The notes: generated by a model from the sequence alone, not told the origin. A stretch of DNA of 64,000 nucleotides from Nocardioides sambongensis (GCF_006494815.1 NZ_CP041091.1:1-64000), one strand, 5' to 3'. Positions 1 to 8,479 are shown, counted from the stretch's first letter. Program-made: numbers and translations.

Positions 1-455
1 CAGGAGATGCCGCCGTGCCCGACCACGATCGCGGCGCGCAGGGTGGTCACCGGGACACCGGCCGAGCCGAGCAGACCCTCCACCTCGCGGCGCGAGCGCA
101 GGTGGGGCGAGAGGTCCTGGTCGTCCCCGCCGAGCCCGCCGAGGTAGACGATCTGCCGGACCCCGGCGTCCGCGGCGGCGCGGGCGAAGTTGCGCGCGGC
201 CCGGGCGTCCCGCGCCTCGAAGTCGTCGTGGTCCAGCGAGTGCACCAGGTAGACGGCGACGTCGATGCCGGCCACGGCCTGCGCCAGGGACTCCGCATCC
301 CCGACGTCGCCGGCCACGGGCGTGGCCGGGCCCTGGTAGCGCTCCGGGCGCCGGGTCATCGCGCGGACGTCGACGCCGTCGTCGACCAGCTTGTCGACCA
401 GTCGGCGCCCGACGAAGCCGGTGGCGCCCGTGACGAGGACTGCGGGTTGGTCCAT
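1..455 (-). CDS. NAD(P)-binding NmrA/SDR-like oxidoreductase (C-terminus cut by window edge)
   Basis: Read leftwards from an ATG at 455, the frame stays open to the window edge, giving about 151 N-terminal residues. It begins MDQPAVLVTGATGFVGRRLV, with the Rossmann motif TGATGFVG of atypical/extended SDR and NmrA-like proteins. Further on come 'VAGDVGDAESL' (a nucleotide-contact Asp region) and 'VYLVHSLD', both usual in NAD(P)H-binding DUF2867/NmrA relatives. It is probably a soluble cytoplasmic reductase, epimerase or redox-sensing protein; the substrate cannot be told. It is divergent from the MpaB-type gene, with about 200 bp between. The fold is clear, the exact function is not. Confidence 0.8.
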   Translation of the reverse strand, partial: MDQPAVLVTGATGFVGRRLVDKLVDDGVDVRAMTRRPERYQGPATPVAGDVGDAESLAQAVAGIDVAVYLVHSLDHDDFEARDARAARNFARAAADAGVRQIVYLGGLGGDDQDLSPHLRSRREVEGLLGSAGVPVTTLRAAIVVGHGGIS

Positions 456-601
456 GGTGTGACGCTAGGCCATGCCTCCCAATCCCGCGGCGGGACGGCG
501 GGTGCCGCGCACCGCCGACCCGCCCGCCGACGACCGGGGGACCAGGGGCGTGGGGCGGACCGGACGCGGTTCCGGCGGACGGGTGACGGGCCGCCCGCTC
601 T

Positions 602-620
602 GTGACACCATCGCTGTCAC
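602..620. promoter_or_regulatory. Perfect dyad GTGACA-N7-TGTCAC
   Basis: Half-sites GTGACA (602-607) and TGTCAC (615-620) are perfect inverted repeats with a 7-base spacer, 34 bp before the ATG of the MpaB-type gene in a divergent intergenic region. The spacing does not fit the CRP consensus. It is a candidate operator for an unidentified dimeric regulator (inference). Confidence 0.35.
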
Positions 621-653
621 CGTCGATCCGTCGACGTCACGCCAGGAGCTGAC

Positions 654-1904
654 ATGACCGAGCACCGGATGCCGCCCACCGCCCTGCCCCACGCCCGCAC
701 AGGCGGCGCCGATGCTGCGCCGGCACCGACCGGGTTGTCGAACTGCGACGCCGCCCTGGAGCGCTACGGCGCCAAGGGTCGCGCCTGGCTGGACGGCATG
801 TGGCAGGCCGACCCGCTCGCCGACGCCGTGGTGAACGACCCGGGCGGCGCCGGTCCGGCCCTGCGGGCGATCCGCGGGATGCTGGACGACGGGGCGGGCG
901 TCGTACCGGAGGGGGCGCCGGCGTCGGCGCGTGCGCTGGCCGAGCAGATCACCACCGACCCGGAGTGGCTCGAGCGCGACCGGCTCGACCGGGCCGCCGA
1001 CGTCCTGGTCCGCTACAGCGCGCAGTGGGGCCTGGTGCTCGGGGCGGCCTCGCTGCTCGCGGGTGCGGACAACTGGATCGCGGCCCGACCGTTGCTGATG
1101 ACCGGACGCTACGGCCACCAGCCGGCGGTGCGGTCCATCGAGGTCGGGGAGTGGCTCTCCGAGGTGGTCCGTCCCGGCGGCATGGAGGTCGGCGGTCCGG
1201 GCTTCGCCCGCACGGTGCGGGTGCGGCTGATCCATGCGCACGTGCGCCGCCACATCGGCTCCGGCGCCGACTGGGACCTCGCCGCCTGGGGCGTCCCGGT
1301 CCCGCAGCCCTACATGGCCTTCACCCTCGCCGAGTTCGGCCACATCTCGCTGGCCGCGATGGAGCACCTCGGCGTGGTGCTGCGCCCCGACGAGCTCGAC
1401 GACATCTACCACCTCTGGCGCTACGTCGGCTTCCTGATCGGTGTCGACCCCGCACTCAACCCCGTCGAGGCCGCCGACCAGATCGCGATCGAGGAGCTCT
1501 ACCACCTGACCTCGCCCGGACCCGACGACTACAGCCGTGAGTTCGTCCGCGCGCTCACCGAGGACTACCTGGCGCCGCAGCTGGCCACGCTGCTGGTCGG
1601 ACCGGACCGGCTCCGCCAGGACGTCTCCCGGCGGCTGATGTACGGCATGTCCCGGGTCTTCCTCGGCGACCGGGCCGCGGACGCACTCGCCATCCCGGAC
1701 GGCCCGGCCAAGCACGTGGTGCGTGCACTGCGCCCCGGGCTGGTACTCGCGGACCGGGCCCGGCTGCGGCTGCTGGGTCGTGACCGGGTGACCGCGCAGG
1801 GCTACCTCGCCAGGGATCGTGAGCTGGCCCGGCTCAAGGCCGAGCACGCGATGACCCACGACCTGGTGGACGCGGTGCCCGGCGCCGTCGGCCACACCAC
1901 CTGA
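654..1904 (+). CDS. Oxygenase MpaB family protein (DUF2236)
   Basis: The 416-residue protein matches the DUF2236 / MpaB-rubber oxygenase catalytic family, all-helical and known to bind heme b in latex-clearing protein. The hallmark is RLIHAHVRRHI near residue 190, where the His of the 'hxxHaxvR' signature lies in the heme-binding core. A second conserved patch is 'PYMAFTLAEFGHISL' near 218. Length is normal for the family, and there is no signal peptide, unlike secreted Lcp enzymes. The start ATG has AGGAG 7 bases upstream. An SRPBCC protein follows after 12 bp, so the two are probably co-transcribed. Substrate is unknown; many actinobacteria carry several paralogues. A dyad lies 34 bp upstream. 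Confidence 0.85.
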   Translation: MTEHRMPPTALPHARTGGADAAPAPTGLSNCDAALERYGAKGRAWLDGMWQADPLADAVVNDPGGAGPALRAIRGMLDDGAGVVPEGAPASARALAEQITTDPEWLERDRLDRAADVLVRYSAQWGLVLGAASLLAGADNWIAARPLLMTGRYGHQPAVRSIEVGEWLSEVVRPGGMEVGGPGFARTVRVRLIHAHVRRHIGSGADWDLAAWGVPVPQPYMAFTLAEFGHISLAAMEHLGVVLRPDELDDIYHLWRYVGFLIGVDPALNPVEAADQIAIEELYHLTSPGPDDYSREFVRALTEDYLAPQLATLLVGPDRLRQDVSRRLMYGMSRVFLGDRAADALAIPDGPAKHVVRALRPGLVLADRARLRLLGRDRVTAQGYLARDRELARLKAEHAMTHDLVDAVPGAVGHTT

Positions 1905-1916
1905 CACGATCGACGC

Positions 1917-2363
1917 ATGAGCACGATCGTCGAGCACAGCGTCGAGATCGACGCCCCCGTCCCGCAGGTCTTCGACTACGTCGACGACTTCGGCAACACC
2001 CGCGACTGGCTCTACGGGCTGGAGCGGATCGAGCCGGTCACCGAGCAGCTGCGCGGGGTGGGGGCGACGTACGAGGGGACGATGAAGGTCGGCGTGCGGC
2101 TCACCTCCCGCCTGCGGTGCACGGCGTGGGAGAAGGACAGCTTCATCGAGATCTCCTCCCTCGATGGCATCCGCAACACCCAGCGGTGGCGCTTCACCCG
2201 ACTCGACGGCGACCGCACCCGCGTCGACGCCTGGATCAGCTTCGACCTCCCCGGCGGAGCGGCGGGCCGGGCTGCGGGGGCCGCGGTGAGGCCGCTGATC
2301 GGCGTGGCCGTGAAGCACACCAGCCAGCGCCTCGTGGAGAACCTCGAGGCCCGCTCCGCCTGA
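1917..2363 (+). CDS. SRPBCC family (polyketide cyclase/START-like) protein
   Basis: This 148-residue protein begins MSTIVEHSVEIDAPVPQVFDYVDDF, the typical first strand and helix of the helix-grip SRPBCC fold ('v.i.ap...Vf.yv.d..n...W'). It continues with 'TYEGTMKVGVRLTSRLRCTAWEKDSFIEI' and ends in the long C-terminal helix expected of the fold. Such proteins bind hydrophobic ligands in a deep cavity; the ligand here is unknown. It lies 12 bp downstream of the MpaB-type oxygenase and probably shares its mRNA, which hints at a role with a lipid or other hydrophobic substrate (inference). Confidence 0.85.
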   Translation: MSTIVEHSVEIDAPVPQVFDYVDDFGNTRDWLYGLERIEPVTEQLRGVGATYEGTMKVGVRLTSRLRCTAWEKDSFIEISSLDGIRNTQRWRFTRLDGDRTRVDAWISFDLPGGAAGRAAGAAVRPLIGVAVKHTSQRLVENLEARSA

Positions 2364-2420
2364 CCCGCCCGCCTCGACCCGAGCCGCGCCGGGCTGGGCC
2401 ACGCCGGACCGGGGCCGCGC

Positions 2421-3449
2421 TCAGCGCTCGTCGAGGATCGCCGCCACCTCGGGGGAGGCGAAGAACGGCTGCAACCGGGCGCGGAGGATGCGCTCGACCT
2501 CGCCGCTGGCCACGGCGCGCTCGAGCAGGTCGGGCACCGTCGCCCGGGCGACCTCCACGATCGCGTCCCGGTCCAGGCCCAGGTCCTCCACCAGCACGGC
2601 CAGCGACTCCTCGCCGTAGACCGCGTAGAAACCGTCGACCAGTCGGTCGACCAGGTCGCGCACCGGGGCCGAGGGCGCGGCGTCGATGACCACGTCCTGC
2701 ACCAGGCCGGCCAGGCGATGCACCTCGGTGCGGTCGCCGTGGCGCGCCCCGGACAGCGACGAGAGCGGGGCGGTGGCGTAGAGGTCGAAGACCTCGAGGG
2801 CCGCGGCCACCGTGGTCGGGTCCCGCAGCGTCTCCACGACCAGCCGGTTGAGCCGGCGCATCGCGAAGGCGGCGCCGCGCTCGGCGGTGTCCCCGAGCAG
2901 GGCCTCCACCTGCTTGTCGGCGATCCCGGCGACCCGCCCGGCCATGCTGCTGCCGAGCGACACCAGCCCGCCGACGCCGGGGATCCGCTCGGCGACCGCA
3001 CGGTTGGTGGCGAGGACGTCGCCGACGATCCGGGCGACGAACCTGGCGGCCACGGTGGCGGCCAGCGGGCTGCGGGCGATCCGCTCCAGCGCGGCCTCGA
3101 CCAGGTCGGCGCGCTCCGCGGCGGCGCTCAGCAGCGCCTCCACGTGGTCGCGGGAGATCAGGTCGGCGACCGTCGCGTCGACCCCCGGACCGTCGTAGGC
3201 GGCGTCCGCGGCGACCCCGGTGGCGGTGCTCGCGGCCGCGCCCGACGGCACCCGTTCGAGCAGCAGCGCGACGAGCTCCTTCAGCGCCGCCGGTGGGACC
3301 GCGTGCGCGAGGCTGATCCGCGCAGCCACGGCCAGCAGGTCGTCGACCTCCTCGGCGAGTCGGGCGGACACCTCCGGCCCGTCCAGCCGGCTCAGCAGCC
3401 AGGCGATCTGGGCGTCGAGGAGACGGTCGGCGATCGTCGGCTGGGCCAC
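2421..3449 (-). CDS. Conserved hypothetical helical protein
   Basis: I place the start at the GTG at 3449 (VAQPTIADRLLDAQ), giving 342 residues; the frame extends further upstream but that part is low-complexity. The protein is strongly alpha-helical, Ala/Val/Leu/Asp-rich, with no signal peptide. A glycine-rich segment near 170-185 (GVGGLVSLGSSMAGRVAG) could be membrane-associated. I do not recognise a named family. Codon use matches the neighbours. It is convergent with the SRPBCC gene and divergent from the lipase gene, so it is probably transcribed alone. Confidence 0.7.
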   Translation of the reverse strand: MAQPTIADRLLDAQIAWLLSRLDGPEVSARLAEEVDDLLAVAARISLAHAVPPAALKELVALLLERVPSGAAASTATGVAADAAYDGPGVDATVADLISRDHVEALLSAAAERADLVEAALERIARSPLAATVAARFVARIVGDVLATNRAVAERIPGVGGLVSLGSSMAGRVAGIADKQVEALLGDTAERGAAFAMRRLNRLVVETLRDPTTVAAALEVFDLYATAPLSSLSGARHGDRTEVHRLAGLVQDVVIDAAPSAPVRDLVDRLVDGFYAVYGEESLAVLVEDLGLDRDAIVEVARATVPDLLERAVASGEVERILRARLQPFFASPEVAAILDER

Positions 3450-3564
3450 GCTCGCAGCATAGGCGGCACCGCGAACGGCCGGGCGGGCGCCGCGAACGGC
3501 GGGCCGATGCACCGAGACCCACGACGGAGGCGGGCGATCTTCAGCACCGCTGCGCTAAGTGAGA

Positions 3565-3581
3565 CAGGTGTCTGACATCTG
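3565..3581. promoter_or_regulatory. 17-bp near-palindrome upstream of lipase gene
   Basis: CAGGTGTCTGACATCTG is an imperfect palindrome (core TGTC-T-GACA) in the divergent region between the helical hypothetical and the lipase, about 73 bp before the lipase start. It resembles a dimeric repressor site in size and symmetry. The regulator is unknown. Confidence 0.35.
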
Positions 3582-3653
3582 AGACGAGGGGGTGTCGCAC
3601 GTCACGTGAATGCGATCTACTCCTCAGTAACAACTCTCGGAGGGAGTCTGAGG

Positions 3654-5024
3654 ATGAAGAAGCATCCCGCTCGGATCATCGCCGCGCTCAGCGGTCTCGC
3701 ACTCGCCACGACGGTGGCCACCACGGCCACGTCCGCGCCGGCCCAGGCCGGACCGGCACGGCCAGCGGCCGCGCCGATCACGGTCGCCGCCGCGCCGCTC
3801 GACGACCCGTTCTTCGACTACGACGGCACCACCCCGCTCGAGGACGTCGCCCCCGGCACCGTCCTCAAGACCCGCACCATCCCCTACACCATCCAGGGCC
3901 TGAGCCTGCCGCTGAAGGCCCACCAGATCCTCTACCGCACCCGCAACACCGTCGGTGACGCCGTGACCAACGTGACCACCGTCGTGCGCCCCGCGCTCTC
4001 GCTGCGCCGCGACGCCCGCGTGGTCTCCTACCAGTCCTTCTACGACTCCCTGAACCCGGCCGACCAGCCCTCGGCCGCGATCGCCGGCGGCCAGGGCCTG
4101 GGTCCCGCGATCGCCAACATCGAGACCCTGCTGATCAAGCCGTTGCTGCTGGCCGGCTACACCATCAACATCCCCGACACCGAGGGCCAGACCGCGAACT
4201 TCGCCGCCGGCCCCGAATACGGCTACACCACCCTCGACTCGCTCAAGGCCCTCCCGGACGCGCCGGTCACCCGGGTCGACGACGGCGACCCGATCGGCCT
4301 GATCGGCTACTCCGGTGGCGCGATCGCCAGCGAGTGGGCCGCCGAGCTGGCGCCGACGTACGCCCCCGAGGTCGCCGACGACCTGGTCGGCACCGCCATC
4401 GGCGGCGTCCTGGTGCACCCCGGCAAGAACCTCCGGTACGTCGAGGGCAGCTCGATCTGGGCCGGCGTGGCACCGATGGCGCTGGTCGGCATCGGTCGCG
4501 CCTTCGGCGTCGACTTCGACCCCTACCTCAACGACCGCGGCCGCGAGGTCTTCGCCGAGCTGCAGGACGCCTCGATCACCGAGGTGCTGGGCGCCTACGC
4601 CGGCCTGACCTGGGCGGACCTGGTCAAGCCCGCCTACACCGACCCCTACTCGGTGACCGAGTTCGTCGACGTCGCCAACCAGCTGATCATGGGCACCGGG
4701 GGCACTCCGACCGCGCCGATGTTCATCGGCCAGGGCAACGGCGGTGAGCTCGAGGGCACGCCGGCCGGTGGGCCCGACATCGGCGAGGGCGACGGCGTGA
4801 TGATCGCCGGCGACGTGCGGGCGCTCGCCCGGCAGTACTGCGACGCCGGTGTGCGGGTGAAGTACGCCGAGTACGAGCTCTCCCACTTCACCTCGATCGC
4901 CACCTGGCTGCCGCAGGCCTACGCGTGGCTGCTCGCCCGCTTCGGGCCGTTCCGGGCGCCGGACAACTGCGGCTCGATCAAGCCCGGCAACTCGCTCGCG
5001 CCGCTGGTGCACGCGCAGCGCTGA
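3654..5024 (+). CDS. Secreted lipase, LIP family (secretory lipase)
   Basis: The product is a 456-residue alpha/beta-hydrolase of the secretory lipase family (PF03583-like). I start it at the ATG at 3654, preceded by GGAGGG with good spacing; an in-frame ATG at 3606 lacks a ribosome-binding site. The N-terminus MKKHPARIIAALSGLALATT is a Sec signal peptide, with likely cleavage after APAQA. The nucleophile elbow is GYSGG near residue 217 (Ser is catalytic), followed by 'AIASEWAAELAPTYAPE', typical of the family. 'GQGNGGELEG' and 'YAEYELSHFTS' near the C-terminus fit the regions of the catalytic Asp and His. It would act outside the cell on acylglycerols or other esters. It stands alone. Confidence 0.88.
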   Translation: MKKHPARIIAALSGLALATTVATTATSAPAQAGPARPAAAPITVAAAPLDDPFFDYDGTTPLEDVAPGTVLKTRTIPYTIQGLSLPLKAHQILYRTRNTVGDAVTNVTTVVRPALSLRRDARVVSYQSFYDSLNPADQPSAAIAGGQGLGPAIANIETLLIKPLLLAGYTINIPDTEGQTANFAAGPEYGYTTLDSLKALPDAPVTRVDDGDPIGLIGYSGGAIASEWAAELAPTYAPEVADDLVGTAIGGVLVHPGKNLRYVEGSSIWAGVAPMALVGIGRAFGVDFDPYLNDRGREVFAELQDASITEVLGAYAGLTWADLVKPAYTDPYSVTEFVDVANQLIMGTGGTPTAPMFIGQGNGGELEGTPAGGPDIGEGDGVMIAGDVRALARQYCDAGVRVKYAEYELSHFTSIATWLPQAYAWLLARFGPFRAPDNCGSIKPGNSLAPLVHAQR

Positions 5025-5054
5025 ACGCGGCCGTCGCCGCACCACGACCGGGGT

Positions 5055-5100
5055 CGGACCGGTCGGGCCGATCTCACCTGTGAGGTTTCGCCCGGTCCGG
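5055..5100. terminator. Stem-loop after the lipase gene
   Basis: A bulged inverted repeat (CGGACC...GGGC paired with GCCC-GGTCCG) encloses a small CTCAC/GTGAG hairpin (5073-5084). It lies 30 bp after the lipase stop and could end that transcript. There is no T-run, as is common at actinobacterial terminators. Confidence 0.4.
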
Positions 5101-5146
5101 CTCCGGTCATGGTCGTCTGCGACGTCCCGACGACCAGAGGAAGCCG

Positions 5147-5671
5147 ATGGACACCCCGATCGAAGCGATCTACAGGGCGGCGAAGGAGGAGATCCCGGCC
5201 GAGGGCGACTACCTCACCCGGATCGCCGGCAGCCTGCAGTCCGCCATCACCACCCTCGACCGTCAGACCGCGCACGCGGGCGAGCCGGCCCTGATGACGT
5301 CGATGCTCCGGGTCGGCGGCGACATCTACGACGTGCTGCACCTCGCGGTGCGTTCCCTGGACAACGCCTCTCTCGCGCTGATCATGACCGCCGACGACTT
5401 CGTCAACACCGACGACGAGGCACGTGCGGACTACGAGAAGCTCAGCGGCGACCTCAAGGACGCCGAGCTGCCCCACCACTCCACCGAGGAGCTGGGCGAC
5501 CCCGAGGCCCCGGGCTACGACGTCGAGCACCCGATGCCGATGCCACCCGGCTCGACGCACGTGGACCCCTCCGTCGACCCGGTCACGCCGGACCAGGACA
5601 GCGAAGCCCGCGACGCAGGTGAGGACCCGCAGCCGGAGCTGCCCGAGGCGCCGGGACGTGACTGGGAGTGA
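5147..5671 (+). CDS. Hypothetical helical protein, possible WXG100/ESX-like partner
   Basis: This 174-residue protein has a predicted helical first 110 residues (MDTPIEAIYRAAKEEIPAEG..., 'GGDIYDVLHLAVRSLDNASLALIMTADDFV') and a Pro/Asp/Glu-rich disordered tail ending in APGRDWE. There is no signal peptide. The helical hairpin plus acidic tail recalls ESX-1 secretion-associated (EspC/DUF2580-like) proteins, but I see no diagnostic motif. Its stop overlaps the next gene's GTG (GTGA, 5668-5671), so the two are translationally coupled and their products probably work together. Function unknown. Confidence 0.75.
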   Translation: MDTPIEAIYRAAKEEIPAEGDYLTRIAGSLQSAITTLDRQTAHAGEPALMTSMLRVGGDIYDVLHLAVRSLDNASLALIMTADDFVNTDDEARADYEKLSGDLKDAELPHHSTEELGDPEAPGYDVEHPMPMPPGSTHVDPSVDPVTPDQDSEARDAGEDPQPELPEAPGRDWE

Positions 5672-6915
5672 GCTTCAGCGCCGTCGACTTCTACAAGGTC
5701 GTCCTGGACATCGAGAAGTACCTCAACTACCTCAAGTCCAACGAGCTGGCCCACGAGTACGCCCTGGCGGTGATCGAGGCCAACGCCCGTTCCTCGAAGG
5801 GGGACCTGGCCGAGCTCTACACCGAGGTCGGGATCAGCCTGCGCGACTGGGAGAGCCCCTGCCCGGAGTCGCGGTTCCGGTTCCGCTTCCACGGCGGGTA
5901 CGGCGACATCACCAGCGTGCGGGTGCTGATGCCCTACGACTACACCGAGGGCGAGGTCGACCAGATCCGGCGGGAGTTCGAGGCCGGGCTGGAGCAGGCC
6001 TGGAACAACGGCGCCAGCTGGGCCGACGGTCTCTACGAGTACGTCAACGACGTCAGCCGGCAGTTCGTCAAGCCGGACGTGGAGGTGATGGCGAGCGCCG
6101 TGCACACCCTGGCCCGCGACGTCACCGAGGAGCTGGCCGTCGGAGCCGTCGACAACTGGGCCTACATCGAGGACCTGCTCAACGAGTGGAGCGGCGACTC
6201 GGCGCACGAGTTCTTCGGCTTCTACACGCGCTACGGCAGCGCGCTCGACCTGTTCAGCCTGATGTCGATGAACGTGGCCGCGGGCTTCGCCGCCTCCACC
6301 CGGATCATCAGCGGCACCCAGCAGGGCGCGCTGAAATTCGTGGAGAGCATCCGCGACAGCCTCGAGACGATGCTGGTCGCTTGGGTGGAGTGCGGCGGCC
6401 CCCCGCCGGACATCGAGTTCCCCGCCTGGGTCGCCGACGTCGCCAAGATCGCCCTGGACGTGTGGCCGCTGCTGCAGCTGATCCCGTCGGTGAAGGCCGC
6501 CACCACGACCGTCGACACGATGATCTCCGCCGGCAAGAACATCAGCAGCCTGGTCACCACGATCTCCGACGTCAGCAACGTCGAGCTGCACCCGATCGAC
6601 CTGAACTTCGACGCGAAGTCCGCCGACGAGATCTACACCCAGCTCACCGACATCCTCTACAACGACTACTACCTGAAGTACGTCGAGGCGATGGACTCGT
6701 TCCACGACGGCTCCTCCACACCGGACGTGGAGAACGCCGACGAGATCCCGTTCCGCTCCTCGCTCGTCGTGGCCCGGATGGAGGAGCTCCAGGGCGGACG
6801 CAACGACTGGTACCTGCCCGAGGTGCATCCGCAGAGCATGTACGAGCCGGGGACGAGTACGGCTGGTGACCCTGCGGTGCGGGTCACCGGCTCGCCATTA
6901 GTGTGTGCCAAGTGA
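5668..6915 (+). CDS. Hypothetical 415-aa protein with a WSG motif (WXG100-like region)
   Basis: It is coupled to the upstream gene by a 4-base overlap. The N-terminal third is mixed alpha/beta (with 'ESRFRFRFHGGYGDITSVRV'). Residues about 165-240 form a helix-turn-helix with 'LLNEWSGDSAHEFFGFYTRYGS', where WSG sits at the turn as in WXG100/ESX substrates. A more hydrophobic helical part follows ('IALDVWPLLQLIPSVKAATTTVD'). There is no signal peptide. No EccC, EccD or other type VII secretion genes occur in this window. The last residues overlap the start of glmU, so the extreme C-terminus is less certain. Possible type VII-exported protein or binding partner; function unknown. Confidence 0.7.
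   Translation: MSFSAVDFYKVVLDIEKYLNYLKSNELAHEYALAVIEANARSSKGDLAELYTEVGISLRDWESPCPESRFRFRFHGGYGDITSVRVLMPYDYTEGEVDQIRREFEAGLEQAWNNGASWADGLYEYVNDVSRQFVKPDVEVMASAVHTLARDVTEELAVGAVDNWAYIEDLLNEWSGDSAHEFFGFYTRYGSALDLFSLMSMNVAAGFAASTRIISGTQQGALKFVESIRDSLETMLVAWVECGGPPPDIEFPAWVADVAKIALDVWPLLQLIPSVKAATTTVDTMISAGKNISSLVTTISDVSNVELHPIDLNFDAKSADEIYTQLTDILYNDYYLKYVEAMDSFHDGSSTPDVENADEIPFRSSLVVARMEELQGGRNDWYLPEVHPQSMYEPGTSTAGDPAVRVTGSPLVCAK
6865..6888. promoter_or_regulatory. GGTGACC-N10-GGTCACC dyad just upstream of glmU
   Basis: Perfect 7-bp inverted arms (6865-6871 and 6882-6888) lie at the 3' end of the upstream ORF, 23 bp before the glmU start. This could be an operator or a short hairpin affecting glmU expression. 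No clear ribosome-binding site precedes glmU. Confidence 0.35.
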
Positions 6916-8366
6916 CCGAACAGCTCACCGTCATCGTCCTGGCTGCCGGTGGCGGCACCCGGATGAAGTCCAAGACCCCGAAGGTGCTGCACGCGATCGG
7001 GGGCCGATCGATGATCGGGCACGTGCTGCACGCCGTGGGCACGCTGGAGCCCGCCCGGCTGGTGACGGTGGTCGGCCACCAGCGCGAGCTGGTCGGCCCG
7101 CACATCGCCCGGCTCGCCCCCGAGGCGGTCGTCGCGGTGCAGGAGGAGCAGCTCGGCACCGGCCACGCCGTCCGGGTCGCGCTGGAGGCCCTCACCGAGG
7201 CCGGGCAGCGCCCCACCGCTGGCACCGTCCTCGTCGCGTACGGCGACACCCCGCTGCTGCAGGGCGCCACGCTGCGCGACTTCGTCGACGCCCACGCCGC
7301 CGCCGGCGCGGCGGTGAGCATCCTCTCCGGCATCGTCGAGCAGCCGACCGGCTACGGCCGGATCGTGCGCGACGCCGACGGCGCGGTCACCTCGATCGTC
7401 GAGGAGAAGGACGCCACCGACGAGCAGCGGGCGATCAGCGAGATCAACTCCGGGATCCTCGCCGTCGACGCCGCCTTCCTCGGCGAGTGCGTCACCCGGT
7501 TCACCGACGACAACGCCGGTGGCGAGTACTACCTCACCGACGCCGTCGGCATCGCCCGCGGGGACGGCCTCCTCGTCGCGGCCCACCCGGTCGCCGACGC
7601 GCTGCAGACCGAGGGCGCCAACGACCGGGCCCAGCTCGCCGAGCTCGGGGCCGAGATGAACCGCCGGATCCTGACCGCCCACATGCGGGCCGGGGTCACC
7701 GTGCTGGACCCCGCCACCACCTGGATCGACGCCGACGTCACCCTCGCGTCCGACGTGACCATCCTCCCCGGCACCCAGCTCCTGGGCACCACCGTGGTGG
7801 CGGAGGACGCCGTGATCGGACCGGACACGACGCTCGCCGACTGCGAGATCGGCGCCGGCGCCCGCGTCGTACGGACTCACGGGCAGCTCTCCGTGATCGG
7901 CGCCGGGGCCAGCGTCGGCCCCTTCGCCCACCTGCGCCCCGGCACCCGGCTCGGCGTCGGCGGCAAGATCGGCGGATTCGTCGAGACCAAGAACTCCGAG
8001 ATCGGCGACGGGGCGAAGGTGCCGCACCTCTCCTACGTCGGCGACGCCGAGATCGGCGAGGGCGCCAACATCGGAGCCGGCACCATCTTCGCCAACTACG
8101 ACGGCGTGGAGAAGCACCGCACCACCGTCGGCCGCCACGCCAAGACCGGGTCCAACAACACCTTCGTCGCCCCGGTCGCGATCGGCGACGGCGCGGGCAC
8201 CGGCGGCGGGACCGTGGTCCGTGAGGACGTGCCGCCGGGCGCGCTCGCGGTGAGCAGCGGACCGCAGCGCAACATCGAGGGCTGGGCCCAGCGCAAGCGA
8301 CCCGACACCGCCCAGGGACGGGCCGCGGCCGCCGCCAGCGACCCGGACCTGGCGGCGGGGGAGTGA
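6912..8366 (+). CDS. glmU: Bifunctional GlcNAc-1-P uridyltransferase / GlcN-1-P acetyltransferase
   Basis: GlmU makes UDP-N-acetylglucosamine for peptidoglycan and other cell-wall polymers: it acetylates glucosamine-1-phosphate, then transfers UMP. At 484 residues it is close to the mycobacterial enzyme. The N-terminal pyrophosphorylase domain shows LAAGGGTRMKS (nucleotide loop), 'QLGTGHAV' and 'GDTPLL'. The C-terminal left-handed beta-helix has 'HLRPGT', 'KNSEIGDGAKVPHLSY', 'NYDGVEKHRT' and 'SNNTFVAPVAIGDGA', which form the acetyl-CoA site. I prefer the GTG at 6912 (VTEQLTVIVLAAGG) to the GTG at 6903; neither has a strong ribosome-binding site. prs follows 113 bp later, the usual glmU-prs pairing. 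Confidence 0.97.
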   Translation: MTEQLTVIVLAAGGGTRMKSKTPKVLHAIGGRSMIGHVLHAVGTLEPARLVTVVGHQRELVGPHIARLAPEAVVAVQEEQLGTGHAVRVALEALTEAGQRPTAGTVLVAYGDTPLLQGATLRDFVDAHAAAGAAVSILSGIVEQPTGYGRIVRDADGAVTSIVEEKDATDEQRAISEINSGILAVDAAFLGECVTRFTDDNAGGEYYLTDAVGIARGDGLLVAAHPVADALQTEGANDRAQLAELGAEMNRRILTAHMRAGVTVLDPATTWIDADVTLASDVTILPGTQLLGTTVVAEDAVIGPDTTLADCEIGAGARVVRTHGQLSVIGAGASVGPFAHLRPGTRLGVGGKIGGFVETKNSEIGDGAKVPHLSYVGDAEIGEGANIGAGTIFANYDGVEKHRTTVGRHAKTGSNNTFVAPVAIGDGAGTGGGTVVREDVPPGALAVSSGPQRNIEGWAQRKRPDTAQGRAAAAASDPDLAAGE

Positions 8367-8408
8367 AACCTGACACGTTGGCGACCGGAGAGTGACGATC
8401 GGCTGAAC

Positions 8409-8438
8409 GCCGGTTGGGCGCAGCCGCCCGCAACCGGC
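8409..8438. other. Hairpin between glmU and prs
   Basis: GCCGGTTG-GGCG (8409-8420) pairs with CGCC-GCAACCGGC (8425-8438, with a short bulge) around a 4-base loop. It ends about 40 bp before the prs start. It could be a glmU terminator/attenuator or an mRNA-processing element. No T-run follows. Confidence 0.4.
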
Positions 8439-8479
8439 AGAATCATCAGCACCAGCGGCCTCGAACCCAGGAGAAATCC

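Noticed and set aside
602..620. CRP/FNR site at TGTGACACC...TGTCACC
   Set aside because: The TGTGA and TCAC half-sites are too far apart for the CRP consensus; kept only as a generic dyad.
472..657. 61-codon frame upstream of the MpaB-type gene
   Set aside because: No ribosome-binding site, Arg/Pro/Gly-rich shadow-type composition and overlap with the gene start region.
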